DNA of 64,000 bases from Atrina japonica (taxonomy: Eukaryota; Mollusca; Bivalvia; Pterioida; Pinnidae). Shown in pieces: positions 11,101 through 21,487 of the stretch (positions are counted from its first letter, which is position 1; every line of letters starts with the position of its first letter). Made by a program: the position numbers and the translations under genes. The notes beneath the pieces are model-generated. The model was not told the origin of the DNA and did no database searches. It was given only the letters and a program-made list of their open reading frames with translations. The stretch lies in the NCBI GenBank assembly GCA_030159075.1, contig BROG01000044.1, positions 682,001-746,000 of the forward strand. The letters run 5' to 3'.

Positions 11101-11107
11101 GTGGTAT

Positions 11108-12434
11108 GGCCGGATTGCAAGGCCTTGACAGAAGTTGAAAACAAGTATGAAGTCTGTACTGCCTTCCGTTGCCAATAATTTACTTCAACCAAATTGTTGA
11201 TCCCCACCCCCCAAATTCAAACCCATATAATTCAATTGCACTTGTCATGGGTAACCTTAAGGCCAAGTATGAAGTCTGTACCACTATCCATTGCCTACTT
11301 CCATTACTACTTTGATCCACCCCAAAATTCAGACTCATGTAATTCAATTGCACTTGTCACAGGTAACCTACAGGCCAAGTTTGAAGTCTGTACCTCTATC
11401 CATTACCAAGAATTTGTTTCAACCTGAAACTTTAACCAATCTGCCAATCCCCAACCGTTTAGTTGTTTGTTTGTTTATTGTTGTTTAACGTCCCACTCAA
11501 GAATCTTTCACTCATATGGAGACATCACCAAATGCCGGTGAAGGGCTTCAAATTTTGGCCTATGCTCGACACGTGCGGTACTGTGACAAGGGTCCTCGGT
11601 TTTTACTGTCTCGGCCTGAAGGACAGGAAACCAACCTGCCGCCAGCAGGACTCGAACTCATGACCTCAAAATCAAGAGTCAAGCGCTCTACCGACTAAGC
11701 CAGGCCGGCTCTCCCCAACTGTATTACTACATTGATCCACCCCCCCCACCCCCAGTTTAACTGCACTTGTCACAAGTATCCTACAGGCAAAGTATGAAGT
11801 CTGTACCTCTATCCATCAAATTTGCCTTAACTAAAACTTTAACCAAAATGTTGATCTCCACACCAATTACTACTTTGATCCACCCTCCGAAAAATCAAAC
11901 TCACATAAATCAATTGCGCTTTTCACAGGTAACCTACATGTACAGGCCTGTACCTCAATCCATTACCAAGAATTTGCTTCAACCTGAAACTTTAACCAGA
12001 ATGTTGATCTCCTCTATCCATTGCTTAGAACTTGCTTCAACCAAAACTTTAACCAAAATGTCGATCCCCACTCCAGTTATTACTTTGATCCACCCTCAGA
12101 AATTCAAACTTACATAAATCAATTGCACTTTTCACAGGTAACCTACAGACCAAGTTTGAGGTCTGAACCTCTATCCATATTGCCGAGAATTTGCTTCAAC
12201 TAAAATGTTTATCCCCACCCCATTACTTAACTACTTTGATCCACCCACCAAAATTCAAAAACAAAGATTGTGATGGATAGTTTTTATCAAGGTCAATCTA
12301 CATCTTAAGTTTCAAAGAAATATCATCTATGGTCTTCCCACAATGGACCTAAACGCAAGAGCTAAACAAAATTGTTGACGCAGACAGACAGACATCGCCA
12401 TTTCATAAGCCAGATTTTGTTTCACAATCCGGCC
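11108..12434. mobile_element. Composite element with ggccggattg inverted ends
   Basis: Begins ggccggattg and ends caatccggcc, a perfect 10-bp inverted pair. The interior is an irregular tandem of units of roughly 110-190 bp containing gaagtctgtacctctatcc, ttgcttcaacc and tttgatccaccc. A gacgcagacagacagac tail precedes the right end. A SINE at 11461-11712 has inserted into it. No transposase is present. Confidence 0.6.
11461..11712 (-). mobile_element. tRNA-derived SINE (gccggcctggcttag family), full copy
   Basis: On the minus strand it starts agccggcctggcttagtcgg with gtagagcgctt and gagttcgagtcc, the A and B boxes of a tRNA-type pol III promoter. It continues through caggttggtttcctgtcc to a 3' end of gacgttaaacaacaataaac. 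A partner with a replaced middle lies at 44816-45067, and a headless relative at 35722-36020. Confidence 0.8.
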
Positions 12435-14115
12435 AAAAATAGAAAAAGAAAGCATGCCAAATGTTTAAATTTTTATTTCTTGATATACACACGTCAAATC
12501 AACAAGAAAGACAAAATTATACCTGAGTGTTCCTTATCAAGAGACCAATAAAATATTTGAATACTGTATTCCTGGTAATTTTCGCCTCAGGTTATTTTTG
12601 CACTTAATACCAGAAAACATATTCACTCCATTTTGAATTCACCTTAAATCACCAAAGTCTCATGGATGCCATGTTGCATATCTATGCTTCAATCATTAAG
12701 CTTGAAAATTTTGCTTTCATTTTACCGTAAATTTGTCCTCTCATTTAAGGACAAAAATAGTGAAAATTTCCAGGTTGGCCTGTACAGTAATCTTACCATG
12801 TAGAGTGTCAAATCTGTCATTAAATTGGTTGTGTGAGAGATGGAAGAAAATGAAGCAATGCACAACGAACGGCTATCATATCGTGTGTACCTGCTGGAGA
12901 TATATGTAGCCTTGTGACCGCATATGATACGTCATTCAGTAACTCCTGGCCAAAACAACATATCATACTCAACATAGATTCTTGGTTAACTCTTGGCCAT
13001 GGTAAACAAAATGAATAGTAAAAGTAGTGAAGTTAGTTTTCGTACTTCTGTGATAGTACATATGTATTATAAATATGCAAATGAAACAGTAATAAATATA
13101 AACAAATTCTTGTCTTTTGGTCCGCAAAAGGTTGTGTGTGTAAACATTTTATGAACTAGTACATCTATTGATATCCCCCTTCAACTGAGGACAAAAGTCA
13201 ATTTACAGCATTTAGAAAATTAACTCATCCACCCCTGTAACCACATTTGGACTCACCCATTTCAAAGAATGGTAGAGTCCACCACTAGGATTCAGAAGTG
13301 TGTGATTTAGAATCCAAATTTGACAGTCTTATTCGTAATTAACTTTGATTGTGATTTTTTTTCTTTTTTTTCTTATTGTCTCACACACAGCAGATACATG
13401 GCAGATAACTTTGAATTAATAGATGATATAACGTACCAGTGATTTTCTCTAAAGCATTTGATAAATTTTATTTTATTTATTCTATTCCTATTTTAAAGAT
13501 ACATGTAGGAATATGAAATGAAAATTTCATGAAAAACTGTTATTTAGAAAAAAAATTCTGAATAAATAACCTTGATGAATTTCACTTTAAAAACTTGAAA
13601 ATAATCAATTCATAAAAATGCATTAAAGGCCACCTCTATATAAAGGTCACCTGCCTATAATAGCCATTAAAACATATAGCCTTTGTTAACTTTTTATAAT
13701 GAATATGATTCTTTATAAAGGCCACCTGTCTATAACAGCCACTTTTGTTTGTTCCCTAGAGTGGCCTTTTTTGGACAATTTTGATTGTCCATGTAATTGT
13801 AATATTGATAAACAAATTCTGGTTAAATATTGAGGTAAACACAAAAACAATTTGAATTCATTACTGTTGTTCAAATCCTAAGATATCACGAATCAGTCAT
13901 TTGTTTGTCATGGGAATGTCTGTATAAATCAGCTGCATAAGCAATCAGCTCCATCAGCCAATGACTCCATAGTAATACTTCATCTGGCAGTTGGCATTTG
14001 GCATCTTATCCAATCTTAAAATCAAGATTTTCAAAATCAAAATCAAATTCTGTTTAATCAATGTCCATGGCGTACATTGTATCCTCATCAAATTAAAGTT
14101 ATATATATTTATATA
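12435..14115. other. Intergenic stretch downstream of the thiolase gene
   Basis: Contains an inverted-repeat element near 12563-12790 (tactgtattcctggtaattt to tacagtaa) related to 17275-17505, and an aaaggccacc-type element near 13625-13775. I looked for SCP2-domain coding exons on the minus strand here, which a vertebrate-like SCPx would need, and found none. Confidence 0.5.
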
Positions 14116-14285
14116 TCACAGCTTTGAGACAACTTGTTGGTTGTCATGGAAACGTTTGTACATGGTGACAACGGCTGCACCACCAATGCCAAAGTTATGT
14201 TGCAGGGCAACCCTAGCGCCATCTACCTGTCTTTTGTTAGCCTCTCCACGTAACTGCCACACAAGTTCTGCACATTGTGCCAAAC
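14116..14285 (-). CDS. SCP2: SCPx thiolase last exon, ends in PTS1 SKL
   Basis: Acceptor CTTTCAAG, 170 bp to TGA at 14118-14116. Encodes [38 protein letters not shown], then [12 protein letters not shown]. The stop follows SKL directly, so the short C-terminus looks functional and not like a truncation. Confidence 0.9.
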
Positions 14286-17200
14286 CTTGAAAGTAAAAAA
14301 AAAATATATATATATATATATACAGCAAAAGTCAATGTCAACATATATGCACTCTAAATGGGAACTTGTCATTTTTAAAAGAAGTATTTGAAAAAAATAT
14401 TTTGTAATTTAATAAATGATTGATATTGGTCTAAAAGTAGGCTACTGGTACATGCTCCTAGGAATAAGTTTAAAAATGCGAATGATGTTAAATAATTGTA
14501 AATTGGAAAAGCAATCATATCTAGAGAAAATATGGGATTCCTGCTGGATTTAAATGTTATATACAATGTACAATGAAACCTGTCTTGATGGACCACTTGT
14601 CCTGTGAAACCACATTCTGAGAACCACTCAGATAGTCTTTTAAATAGAACCTCTTTTAAGGGACCACCTACTTTGAGACTGCATTTGAAGGGCAGATACA
14701 AGTAGGGTGGTCTCTCAAGACAAAATTACATTGTATTGTAAAAATTTTAAAGATATGTCTTGTCGTATTGCTGATAACATACCCGTAGCACCAATAGGAT
14801 GACCTTTGGACTCCAAACCACCTGATGGATTGACAACCCACCTTCCATTCATAACACAAAGTTCACCACCATTACTATTTTTGGTCCATTTACTGTTTCT
14901 TATCAGTTGAACACCTTTTCCTTCCTCTGCAAGTTGAAGAGCTTCGTACATAAACAGTTCATTACACGAGAAGCAGTCGTGAACTTCTACCACATCAACG
15001 TCGGCCGATGATAGACCCGTGTCCTGGTAACACTTGCGAGCTGCTTCTTTAGCCATACTATAACCTGATAAATCCATGAAACTCTTCTGAAAAGAGGTGT
15101 GTGTATCTGTAACCATATGTTGTGCGATGATTTCTACGGCTTTATTCTGTAAATTGTTCTTTCTCATAAACTCTTCGCTACAGACAACAGCAGCAGCTCC
15201 ACCATCCGCAGTCGGAGCGGACATCCAGAATGTGATTGGTTGACAGAGAGTAAGTTTTGATTTGATATCATTGGGTGGCAATACCCTCTGCATCGTGGCT
15301 TTGGGGTTATTTATGCTGTGTTTATGATTCTTGTAAGAAATGTTGACTAGATCATCTATATTAGCATGAGGATACTTTCTCAAATATTCTCTGGCAGCAT
15401 ATGCGTACAATTTAACAACGTCAGATGTCATGTTGTTCATAGTTGGTCTAATTAGGCCAGGTTCGGCTCCGATGTTGACCATGTGATCCATATGACGTTT
15501 AACAGGAGAGGTACGGTCAGTGTACTTTTCAGACAGACCACTCTCCATTTTCTCAAAACCTGAAATGACGATGAAATGGCATTTATTTCTAGTGTATCAG
15601 TATATCCATAGATATTAATGTAGGAATTTAGGAATATCACCTGATGAATAACCTAACAGGCCTACATAAAATACTGACTTACGTGTTCTGTCTCAAGTTC
15701 GAAATCAAGAGACAGATAAACAGTAATCTTACAATGATGACAATTGGTTCATTGTTATCCAAGACCCGACTGACTAATCTATTTTTAAAATGAGAATGCC
15801 TTTCAAAACAAATAGTCCGACTGACAGTAGCTAACTTATGTTTACAGATTTATTGTTATTTACATGTAGAAGTATTTGCACATGATGATAATGAATTATG
15901 ACATAAATTGTTATTGCAATGATGCAAAGTTTTTCCAACACAGTTGTAGCAACAAGAAGGTTAACCATAAATTTAAAACTTCTACAACTGTTTTTGCCGG
16001 GAGAAGTTTTAGGACTTCCAATTATGAATCCATACAGTGGAATTTCCACTCCGACGGTTTTGTCTTTATCTGTCCCTTGAACGCAAGGTATTGAGAACTA
16101 AGAGACAGAGCTGTGACATGAAATACTGAAAACATTTAACTTGATACTGATATTGAGTACTTAGAGACAGAGCTCTAATATGAAATAACTTGATACTGGT
16201 ATTGAGTACTTAGAGACAGAGCTCTAATATGAAATACTGAAAACATTTAACTTGATACAGGTATTGAGTACTTAGAGACAGACAAATGAAATACTGCTCT
16301 AATATGAACTAAGAGAAATACATGAAACACTGAAAACATTTAACTTGATACAGGTACTGAGTACTTAGAGACAGAGCTCTAACATGAAATACTGAAAACA
16401 TTTAACTTGATACATGTATTGAGTACTTAGAGACAGAGCTGTAACATGAAATACTGAAAACATTTAACTTGATACTGGTATTGAGTACTTAGAGACAGAG
16501 CTGTGACATGAAATACTGAAAACATTAATACTGGTTTAACTTGATACTGAAAACATTTAACTTGATACTGGTATTTAGAGACAGAGCTGTAACATGAAAT
16601 ACTGAAAACATTTAACTTGATACTGGTATTGAGTACTTAGAGACAGAGCTCTAACATGAAATACTGAAAACATTTAACTTGATACTGGTATTGAGTACTT
16701 AGAGACAGAGCTGTAACATGAAATACTGAAAACATTTAACTTGATACAGGTACTGAGTACTTAGAGACAGAGCTCTAACATGAAATACTGAAAACATTTA
16801 ACTTGATACAGGTACTGAGTACTTAGAGACACAGCTCTAATATGAAATACTGAAAACATTTAACTTGATACAGGTATTGAGTACTTAGACATGACTGAAA
16901 ACATTTAAGCTGGTATTGAGTACTCTCACATGAAATACTGAAAACATTTAACTTGATACAGGTACTGAGTACTTAGAGACAGAGAAATACTGAAAACTCT
17001 ATACATGAGTACTTAGAGACAGAGCTCTAACATGAAATACTGAAAACATTTAACTTGATACAGGTATTGAGTACTTAGAGACAAAGCTGTAATATGAAAT
17101 ACTGAAAACATTTAACTTGATACAGGTATTGAGTACTTAGAGACAGAGCTGTAACATGAAATACTGAAAACATTTAACTTGATACTGGTATTGAGTACTA

Positions 17201-20200
17201 AGAGACAGAGCTCTAATATGAAATACATGTACTAAAACCATTTAACTTGATATCGGTATATCATTAAATACCACATACTGTATACGGGGTAATTACCACT
17301 TCTGGTCATTTTCGTTTCTTACGACAGAAAACATATTCACCCCATCTTAAATTTGCCCTAAATCACCTTAGTCTCATAGATGTCATAAATATCCAGGCTT
17401 CAATTATTTAGCTTGAAAGTTTCTTCATTTTAATTTTGCCCCTCCATCTCAGTGTGAAAAAGGCAGAAATTAAACGGGAGTGAAAATGTCCATGTATACA
17501 GTAGTTGCTTGTTTAAATCTTTTATTATGGCACACTCAACAATATTTCAGTTTTATGGTGGTAGCCAGAGTTTATTTCCCTTATTCATGATTCCTGCGTC
17601 ATTGATGCAAAATATTTTTGGAATGCACAAAATGAATAAAACTGAGCCCCTGGGGACACACTATAACTCTCTAAAGAATTTATTTAGAATCTGAGACTGG
17701 GAATTGGTGTATTTTTTTTTTCATGAATTTCAATGAATTATGAGTTTGAATGATGGTCTATAATTATCAATTGCAATGCAAATTTTCTTTCTTGTTTATT
17801 TCAGGTAGGATAGAGTCACCTTTCTGTGAGAAAAATGTCTATATTTGAATAAGCTGTTATAGCTGATTTGAAATTTTATGTCATTGGGATATATCAAGAC
17901 ACTGTTACTCAATGGAACTCACAAATTTTACTTAGGACTTACACAAAAAGAGATAAGAATAAAGGTAAGGTTGATATCTGGGATTACAAAGTAACAACCC
18001 TGTATTTCTGTAAACAGCTGTGTATCATATTTTATTCCTTAGTTTTGAATTTTGAATATTGTTTTATGCCACACTGAACAATGTTTCAGGTACAAAATGT
18101 ATATGGTGGCAGCCAAATTTTATTGGTGGAGGAGAGAACCCTGGAATTAAGAGACCACCAGCCTTCTGAAGTAAACTGGCAAACTTTCTCACAAAAATCA
18201 GTTTAAGTTCCAGCGGGGCTCCAACCTGCACTGACAGAATTAAGAGACTTCATGGTTTAAAGTGCGATGCTCTAACCACTTGCCCACGGAGGCCCCTTTT
18301 TTATTCTTTAGAATATATTGTTCGGTACTACCGTGACAAGAAAAACAGCATACCCAATGCAAGTACACAATCCTCTATCCCGCTCTGCACAAGTCGACGG
18401 GCCAGCATTAAGGCACTGGAACCTGAAGAACAATTGTTGTTGACATTGAAGACGGGGACACCTGTTAAGCCTAATTCATAAACTGCCCTTTGTCCAGATG
18501 TTGGCTCTCCATAACAGTAGCTGGCTACAACTGCTTTCACTTGATTATACTTGATACCAGCATCTTCAAGAGCAGCCAATCCTGTAATTCAATGTTAAAG
18601 GGACATAAGCTGTGTTTACCACAAAAAAATATTTCAATTTTTCTACTTTTACTACATGTACTTCTGTTTGATGTACCTGTACAATAACAAATAGGAGTAT
18701 TCACAGGCATAACAAATCTTATACATGTATTCCTATATACAGTAAAACCTGCTATAGCAGTCACCTCTATATAAGGATCACCTGTCTATAAAGGCCAGTT
18801 TTGAAAAGTACCATGACTACATACTTCAAATAAATTAAACCTGTGTATAAGGGTCACCTGCACATAAAGGCCAATATTTTCTGGTCCCTATATACAGGTT
18901 TTACTGTACATGTATTTTGTGAAAATAAGGTCAGGTCCAGTGTGGTATTCATATACAAATAGTAAGGTTGAGTTAATCATTTACAATTGAAAAAGTGCCA
19001 AACCTGGGTTTCTCGAGCAATTTTCACAAAATATATAAGAATTTAAGAATTTTTATGCCTGTGTATATCTCTTTTTTGTAATTGTATACAAATCTACATA
19101 CCGTAGTAATGAAAGGGAAAAAAATTGGAAAAACATAGCTAATGCCCCTTTAAGTTTCTTGTTGATTTATTTTACTTTTTGTGAGTCATACATATTGATT
19201 AAAAAAATAATGATAATTAGTTACTTGAGGGATATATACCGGTACTGAGAAGTAGAGCTGTTATATCATGATTGAGATTAACATCATGATATCGGCGAAT
19301 TTTGACTATAGTGTCGAGATAATATCACAACATTCCACAGAATTAAATTCAGAAGTATTCTTCCTAGCTATGCCAATTAAGCAGTGTTTGTTTGTTGTTT
19401 ATTTCACGCATAATATCCCCTCAGTAGGACAGACACATAATGAATGTAAAAAAAGTATATATTTGAGGAGTTTGACAACAATGTATGTGATTTGTGTTTG
19501 TTTAGGTAGCTCAAGTACATAATATATAAAAAGACTTTCTTTTCTATTGGAGTCAGCAATATCGCGATGCTTGGATATTTTCACGATATTGTCGTCATGT
19601 ATTCAGTATGGTGATTTATCGTGATGACGATACATTTCATTATATGATAACAGCTCTACTGAGCAGTCTGAGGCAATGTTGAAGATGTTGTAATATTGGT
19701 TGCCTCCCCTTTCTTCGGTACAAGTACATATGTATTGTCTGATTCACATGACTTAATGGGCCAGAATAACCTTTTGATTATCATATGGGTGATTGATTGT
19801 GACTTGATTATTTCTACATGCTAACAAATTCTACATGTGTATGTGACATGATTATTTCTACACATTAACAGATTCTACACATATATGTATGTAACATGAT
19901 TATTTCAACATGTTAACAGATTCTACATTTGTGAGACTTGATTTTTTTTACTTTTAACAGATTCTACACATGTCCAAGACTTGACTATTTCTACATGTTA
20001 ACAGATTCTACATGTGTATGTGACTTGATTATTTCTACACATTAACCGATTCTATGTCTGTATGTGACTTAATTATTTTTACATGTTAACAGATTCTACA
20101 TGTGTATGTGACTTGATTATTTCTACATGTTAACAGATTCTACATGTGTATGTGACTTGATTATTTCTACACATTAACAGATTCTACAAGTGTGACTTAT

Positions 20201-20514
20201 TACATGTACTTCACCTTAATATTACCGTACCAGTAGACCCACCAATGGACTTAATTATATCTACATATAACTAGTGATATATAACATGTTAGGCTATATA
20301 CTCCTGATATAACATATTCTACATGTGTGAATCTATGTGTATGAATCTTTTTATTATTTCAACACTTTGACAAATTCTACATTTTAAATTATTTACCTGC
20401 CTCACGGCCCATGTCTGGATAGTCCCATTTTTTCGTAAGCGGCTTTTCAAATTTAGTTGTCCCAACACCAATGACAAAGGCTTTATTATTTCTTCCTGTC
20501 TGAATACTGGCCAT
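14116..20514 (-). CDS. SCP2: SCPx-type peroxisomal 3-ketoacyl-CoA thiolase without SCP2 domain (whole gene)
   Basis: Four coding exons joined in consistent phase: 20514-20397, 18581-18354, 15559-14783 and 14285-14116, giving 430 aa. The translation follows the thiolase half of sterol carrier protein X: NVNNNC with the nucleophile Cys90, VHDCFS with His309 and Cys311, and [10 protein letters not shown] with His369. This enzyme thiolytically cleaves 3-ketoacyl-CoA of branched chains and bile-acid or sterol side chains in peroxisomes. In vertebrates an SCP2 lipid-carrier domain follows; here the protein stops after [12 protein letters not shown] plus a short tail ending SKL, a canonical PTS1. 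Nematode DAF-22 is a comparable stand-alone thiolase. The gene is head to head with HSDL2. A TTTTTTAG acceptor at 20530-20531 shows that the 5' UTR begins in another, upstream exon. No frameshift or premature stop. Confidence 0.9.
14565..14738. repeat. GTCTC-type inverted-repeat element in thiolase intron 3
   Basis: Diverged copy: tacaatgaaacctgtcttga at the left, ggtggtctctcaagacaa at the right, with gaccacc and ccacattctgagaaccac modules inside. Confidence 0.5.
14783..15559 (-). CDS. SCP2: SCPx thiolase coding exon 3 (main catalytic exon)
   Basis: A single 777-bp exon, acceptor ATTTCAG, donor ACGG|GTATGT, phase 1 on both sides. Encodes residues 116-375: [59 protein letters not shown] and [16 protein letters not shown]. 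Vertebrate genes split this region into many exons, so intron loss, or ancestral absence of introns, is visible here. Confidence 0.92.
16085..17260. repeat. 62-bp minisatellite in thiolase intron 2
   Basis: About 19 units of 62 bp built on acttgatactggtattgagt, acttagagacagagctctaa and catgaaatactgaaaacatt. Several units are truncated or internally rearranged (around 16270-16320, 16525-16560 and 16880-17010), as expected from slippage and unequal exchange. Confidence 0.9.
17275..17505. repeat. Dispersed inverted-repeat element with tactgtata/tatacagta ends
   Basis: atactgtatacggggtaatt at the left and catgtatacagtag at the right. The interior matches 12563-12790 over acagaaaacatattcac, aatcacc-agtctcatgga and ttcaatcattaagcttgaaa. 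Confidence 0.55.
17515..17590 (-). repeat. SINE tail fragment
   Basis: ttttattatggcacactcaa, caatatttcagttttatggt and ggtagcc match the tail part of the gcctccgtgg SINE; the tRNA head and most of the body are absent. Confidence 0.5.
18055..18297 (-). mobile_element. tRNA-derived SINE (gcctccgtgg family), near-complete copy
   Basis: On the minus strand it begins gcctccgtgggcaagtggtt with agagcatcgcactttaaacc, a tRNA-like head. It runs through the ctctcctccaccaataaaat body to a tail of gttcagtgtggcataaaac. It lies antisense to HSDL2 and in sense to the thiolase, between thiolase exons 2 and 3. Relatives: 2121, 17515, 23869, 47578, 49243, 52190 and 58862. Confidence 0.8.
18354..18581 (-). CDS. 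SCP2: SCPx thiolase coding exon 2 (nucleophile Cys)
   Basis: Acceptor ATTACAG, donor TTGG|GTATGC, phase 1 on both sides, 228 bp. Encodes GLAALEDAG through CVLALG, including [19 protein letters not shown] and [13 protein letters not shown] with the catalytic cysteine at residue 90. Confidence 0.9.
18739..18912. repeat. AAAGGCCACC-type inverted-repeat element
   Basis: acagtaaaacctgctatagc at the left and tatacaggttttactgta at the right form terminal inverted repeats. The inside is built from repeated tataaaggncacctg modules. Other copies lie at 24352, 61019 and, partly, 13625. Confidence 0.7.
19251..19660. mobile_element. 410-bp element with agtagagctgttat inverted ends
   Basis: agtagagctgttat at the left and ataacagctctact at the right are perfect 14-bp inverted repeats. 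The interior has tatcatgat and cgatattgtcgtc modules and no transposase. It lies in thiolase intron 1. Confidence 0.65.
19800..20195. repeat. 44-bp minisatellite in thiolase intron 1
   Basis: About nine units of 44 bp: attatttctacatgttaaca, gattctacatgtgtatgtga, cttg. Units alternate between an acatgtta and an acacatta form. Confidence 0.85.
20397..20514 (-). CDS. SCP2: SCPx thiolase coding exon 1
   Basis: ATG at 20514 in AAAATATGG context. Encodes residues 1-39 ([20 protein letters not shown] then KFEKPL and YPDMGREA) and the first base of codon 40. Donor GCAG|GTAAAT, phase 1. The acceptor just upstream (20530-20531) makes 20529-20515 5' UTR. Confidence 0.88.
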
Positions 20515-21329
20515 ATTTTACAGCAACTACTAAAAAAGAAAGAGATAATAGTTTAGATCCAAACAACTGCATGTAGGCTACACTCATCTCTTGAAACTGA
20601 AATTTACTAAAATTCCACATCTGAACAAAGGATCACATTACTAGTGACATACATGTAGATATGGAAGAGTTAGACTTGTCAGTAAATTATAGGACAGCTG
20701 ACAATATAGGCATACAGATGTACATAGGCTGTCATAGTAATAACAGATTCTATATTTTGATACTGAACACCAAAATGTAAATAACAACATCATATGCAAA
20801 TAGAATAACAAAGCAGCAGTATTAACTACGATGTGTCGCACACTATTCAGTGATGAAATACATTTCGTGAATTCTTCTAACATAGAGTAGTATATATCTT
20901 AGCACTAAAAAATTATGAATACGTATTGTCAATTCACATCACCTGTCAGCAGTACTTCGTACCTACGGGCTCGGTCTTCAGCATTGAAAGGTAAACTCGG
21001 ATGGAAATCTTATTGTGTTCAAAATAAATTCGGTGTCATTACCTACTTCGAGTGTCATTATTTAACGGGACTAAAGAAGTCTGGGAGTAATTATCTCGAG
21101 TAATTTCGATTTCCACCATATCTTTTTTATCTGGTGAAAATTATCTCGAAAAAATTAACTGGAAAATTATGTCGAGAAAACAAACCAATTTTTAATAGCG
21201 AAAAAATGTCTCGAGATAACGAACTAAAATTTCTTTACCGCGAAATGATTTTTCCGACAATGATAAAAATGAGTGTCCTAAACATAAAACTGTACTGAAC
21301 CTATATTTTATTGAGAAAACGACGAACTT

Positions 21330-21470
21330 ACTGAACCCGAATACCCTGGACAGACATAATTTGAGTACGAGTTAACCGAAATCGGGGGAACACCGAAGCA
21401 GTCGCTAGGTCTAGCGTTCAAAGTCCAAGCAAGTTTTGTGCTGAACAAATTTCAGCAGTCAAAAAGTAGA
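21330..21470. promoter_or_regulatory. Putative bidirectional promoter between the thiolase and HSDL2 genes
   Basis: Sequence immediately left of the HSDL2 start codon. On the minus strand it contains a good donor, TTCA|GTAAGTTC at 21332, which could end the missing 5' noncoding exon of the thiolase gene. A second good minus-strand donor, AGCCG|GTAAGTCT at 21647, lies inside HSDL2 intron 1. Either choice puts the two transcription starts within a few hundred bases. No TATA box is obvious. Confidence 0.35.
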
Positions 21471-21487
21471 ATGGCAGCAAACACCGG
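21471..21487 (+). CDS. HSDL2: HSDL2 exon 1 (17-nt start exon)
   Basis: Encodes MAANT plus two bases of Gly6, with donor CCGG|GTAAAG. Human HSDL2 begins MLPNTG, so the NTG match supports this very short exon. It is too small for ordinary gene finders. Confidence 0.75.

Noticed and set aside
9690..14115. A missing SCP2 domain exon for the thiolase
   Set aside because: No minus-strand sequence resembles an SCP2 domain, and the thiolase already ends in a stop after SKL.
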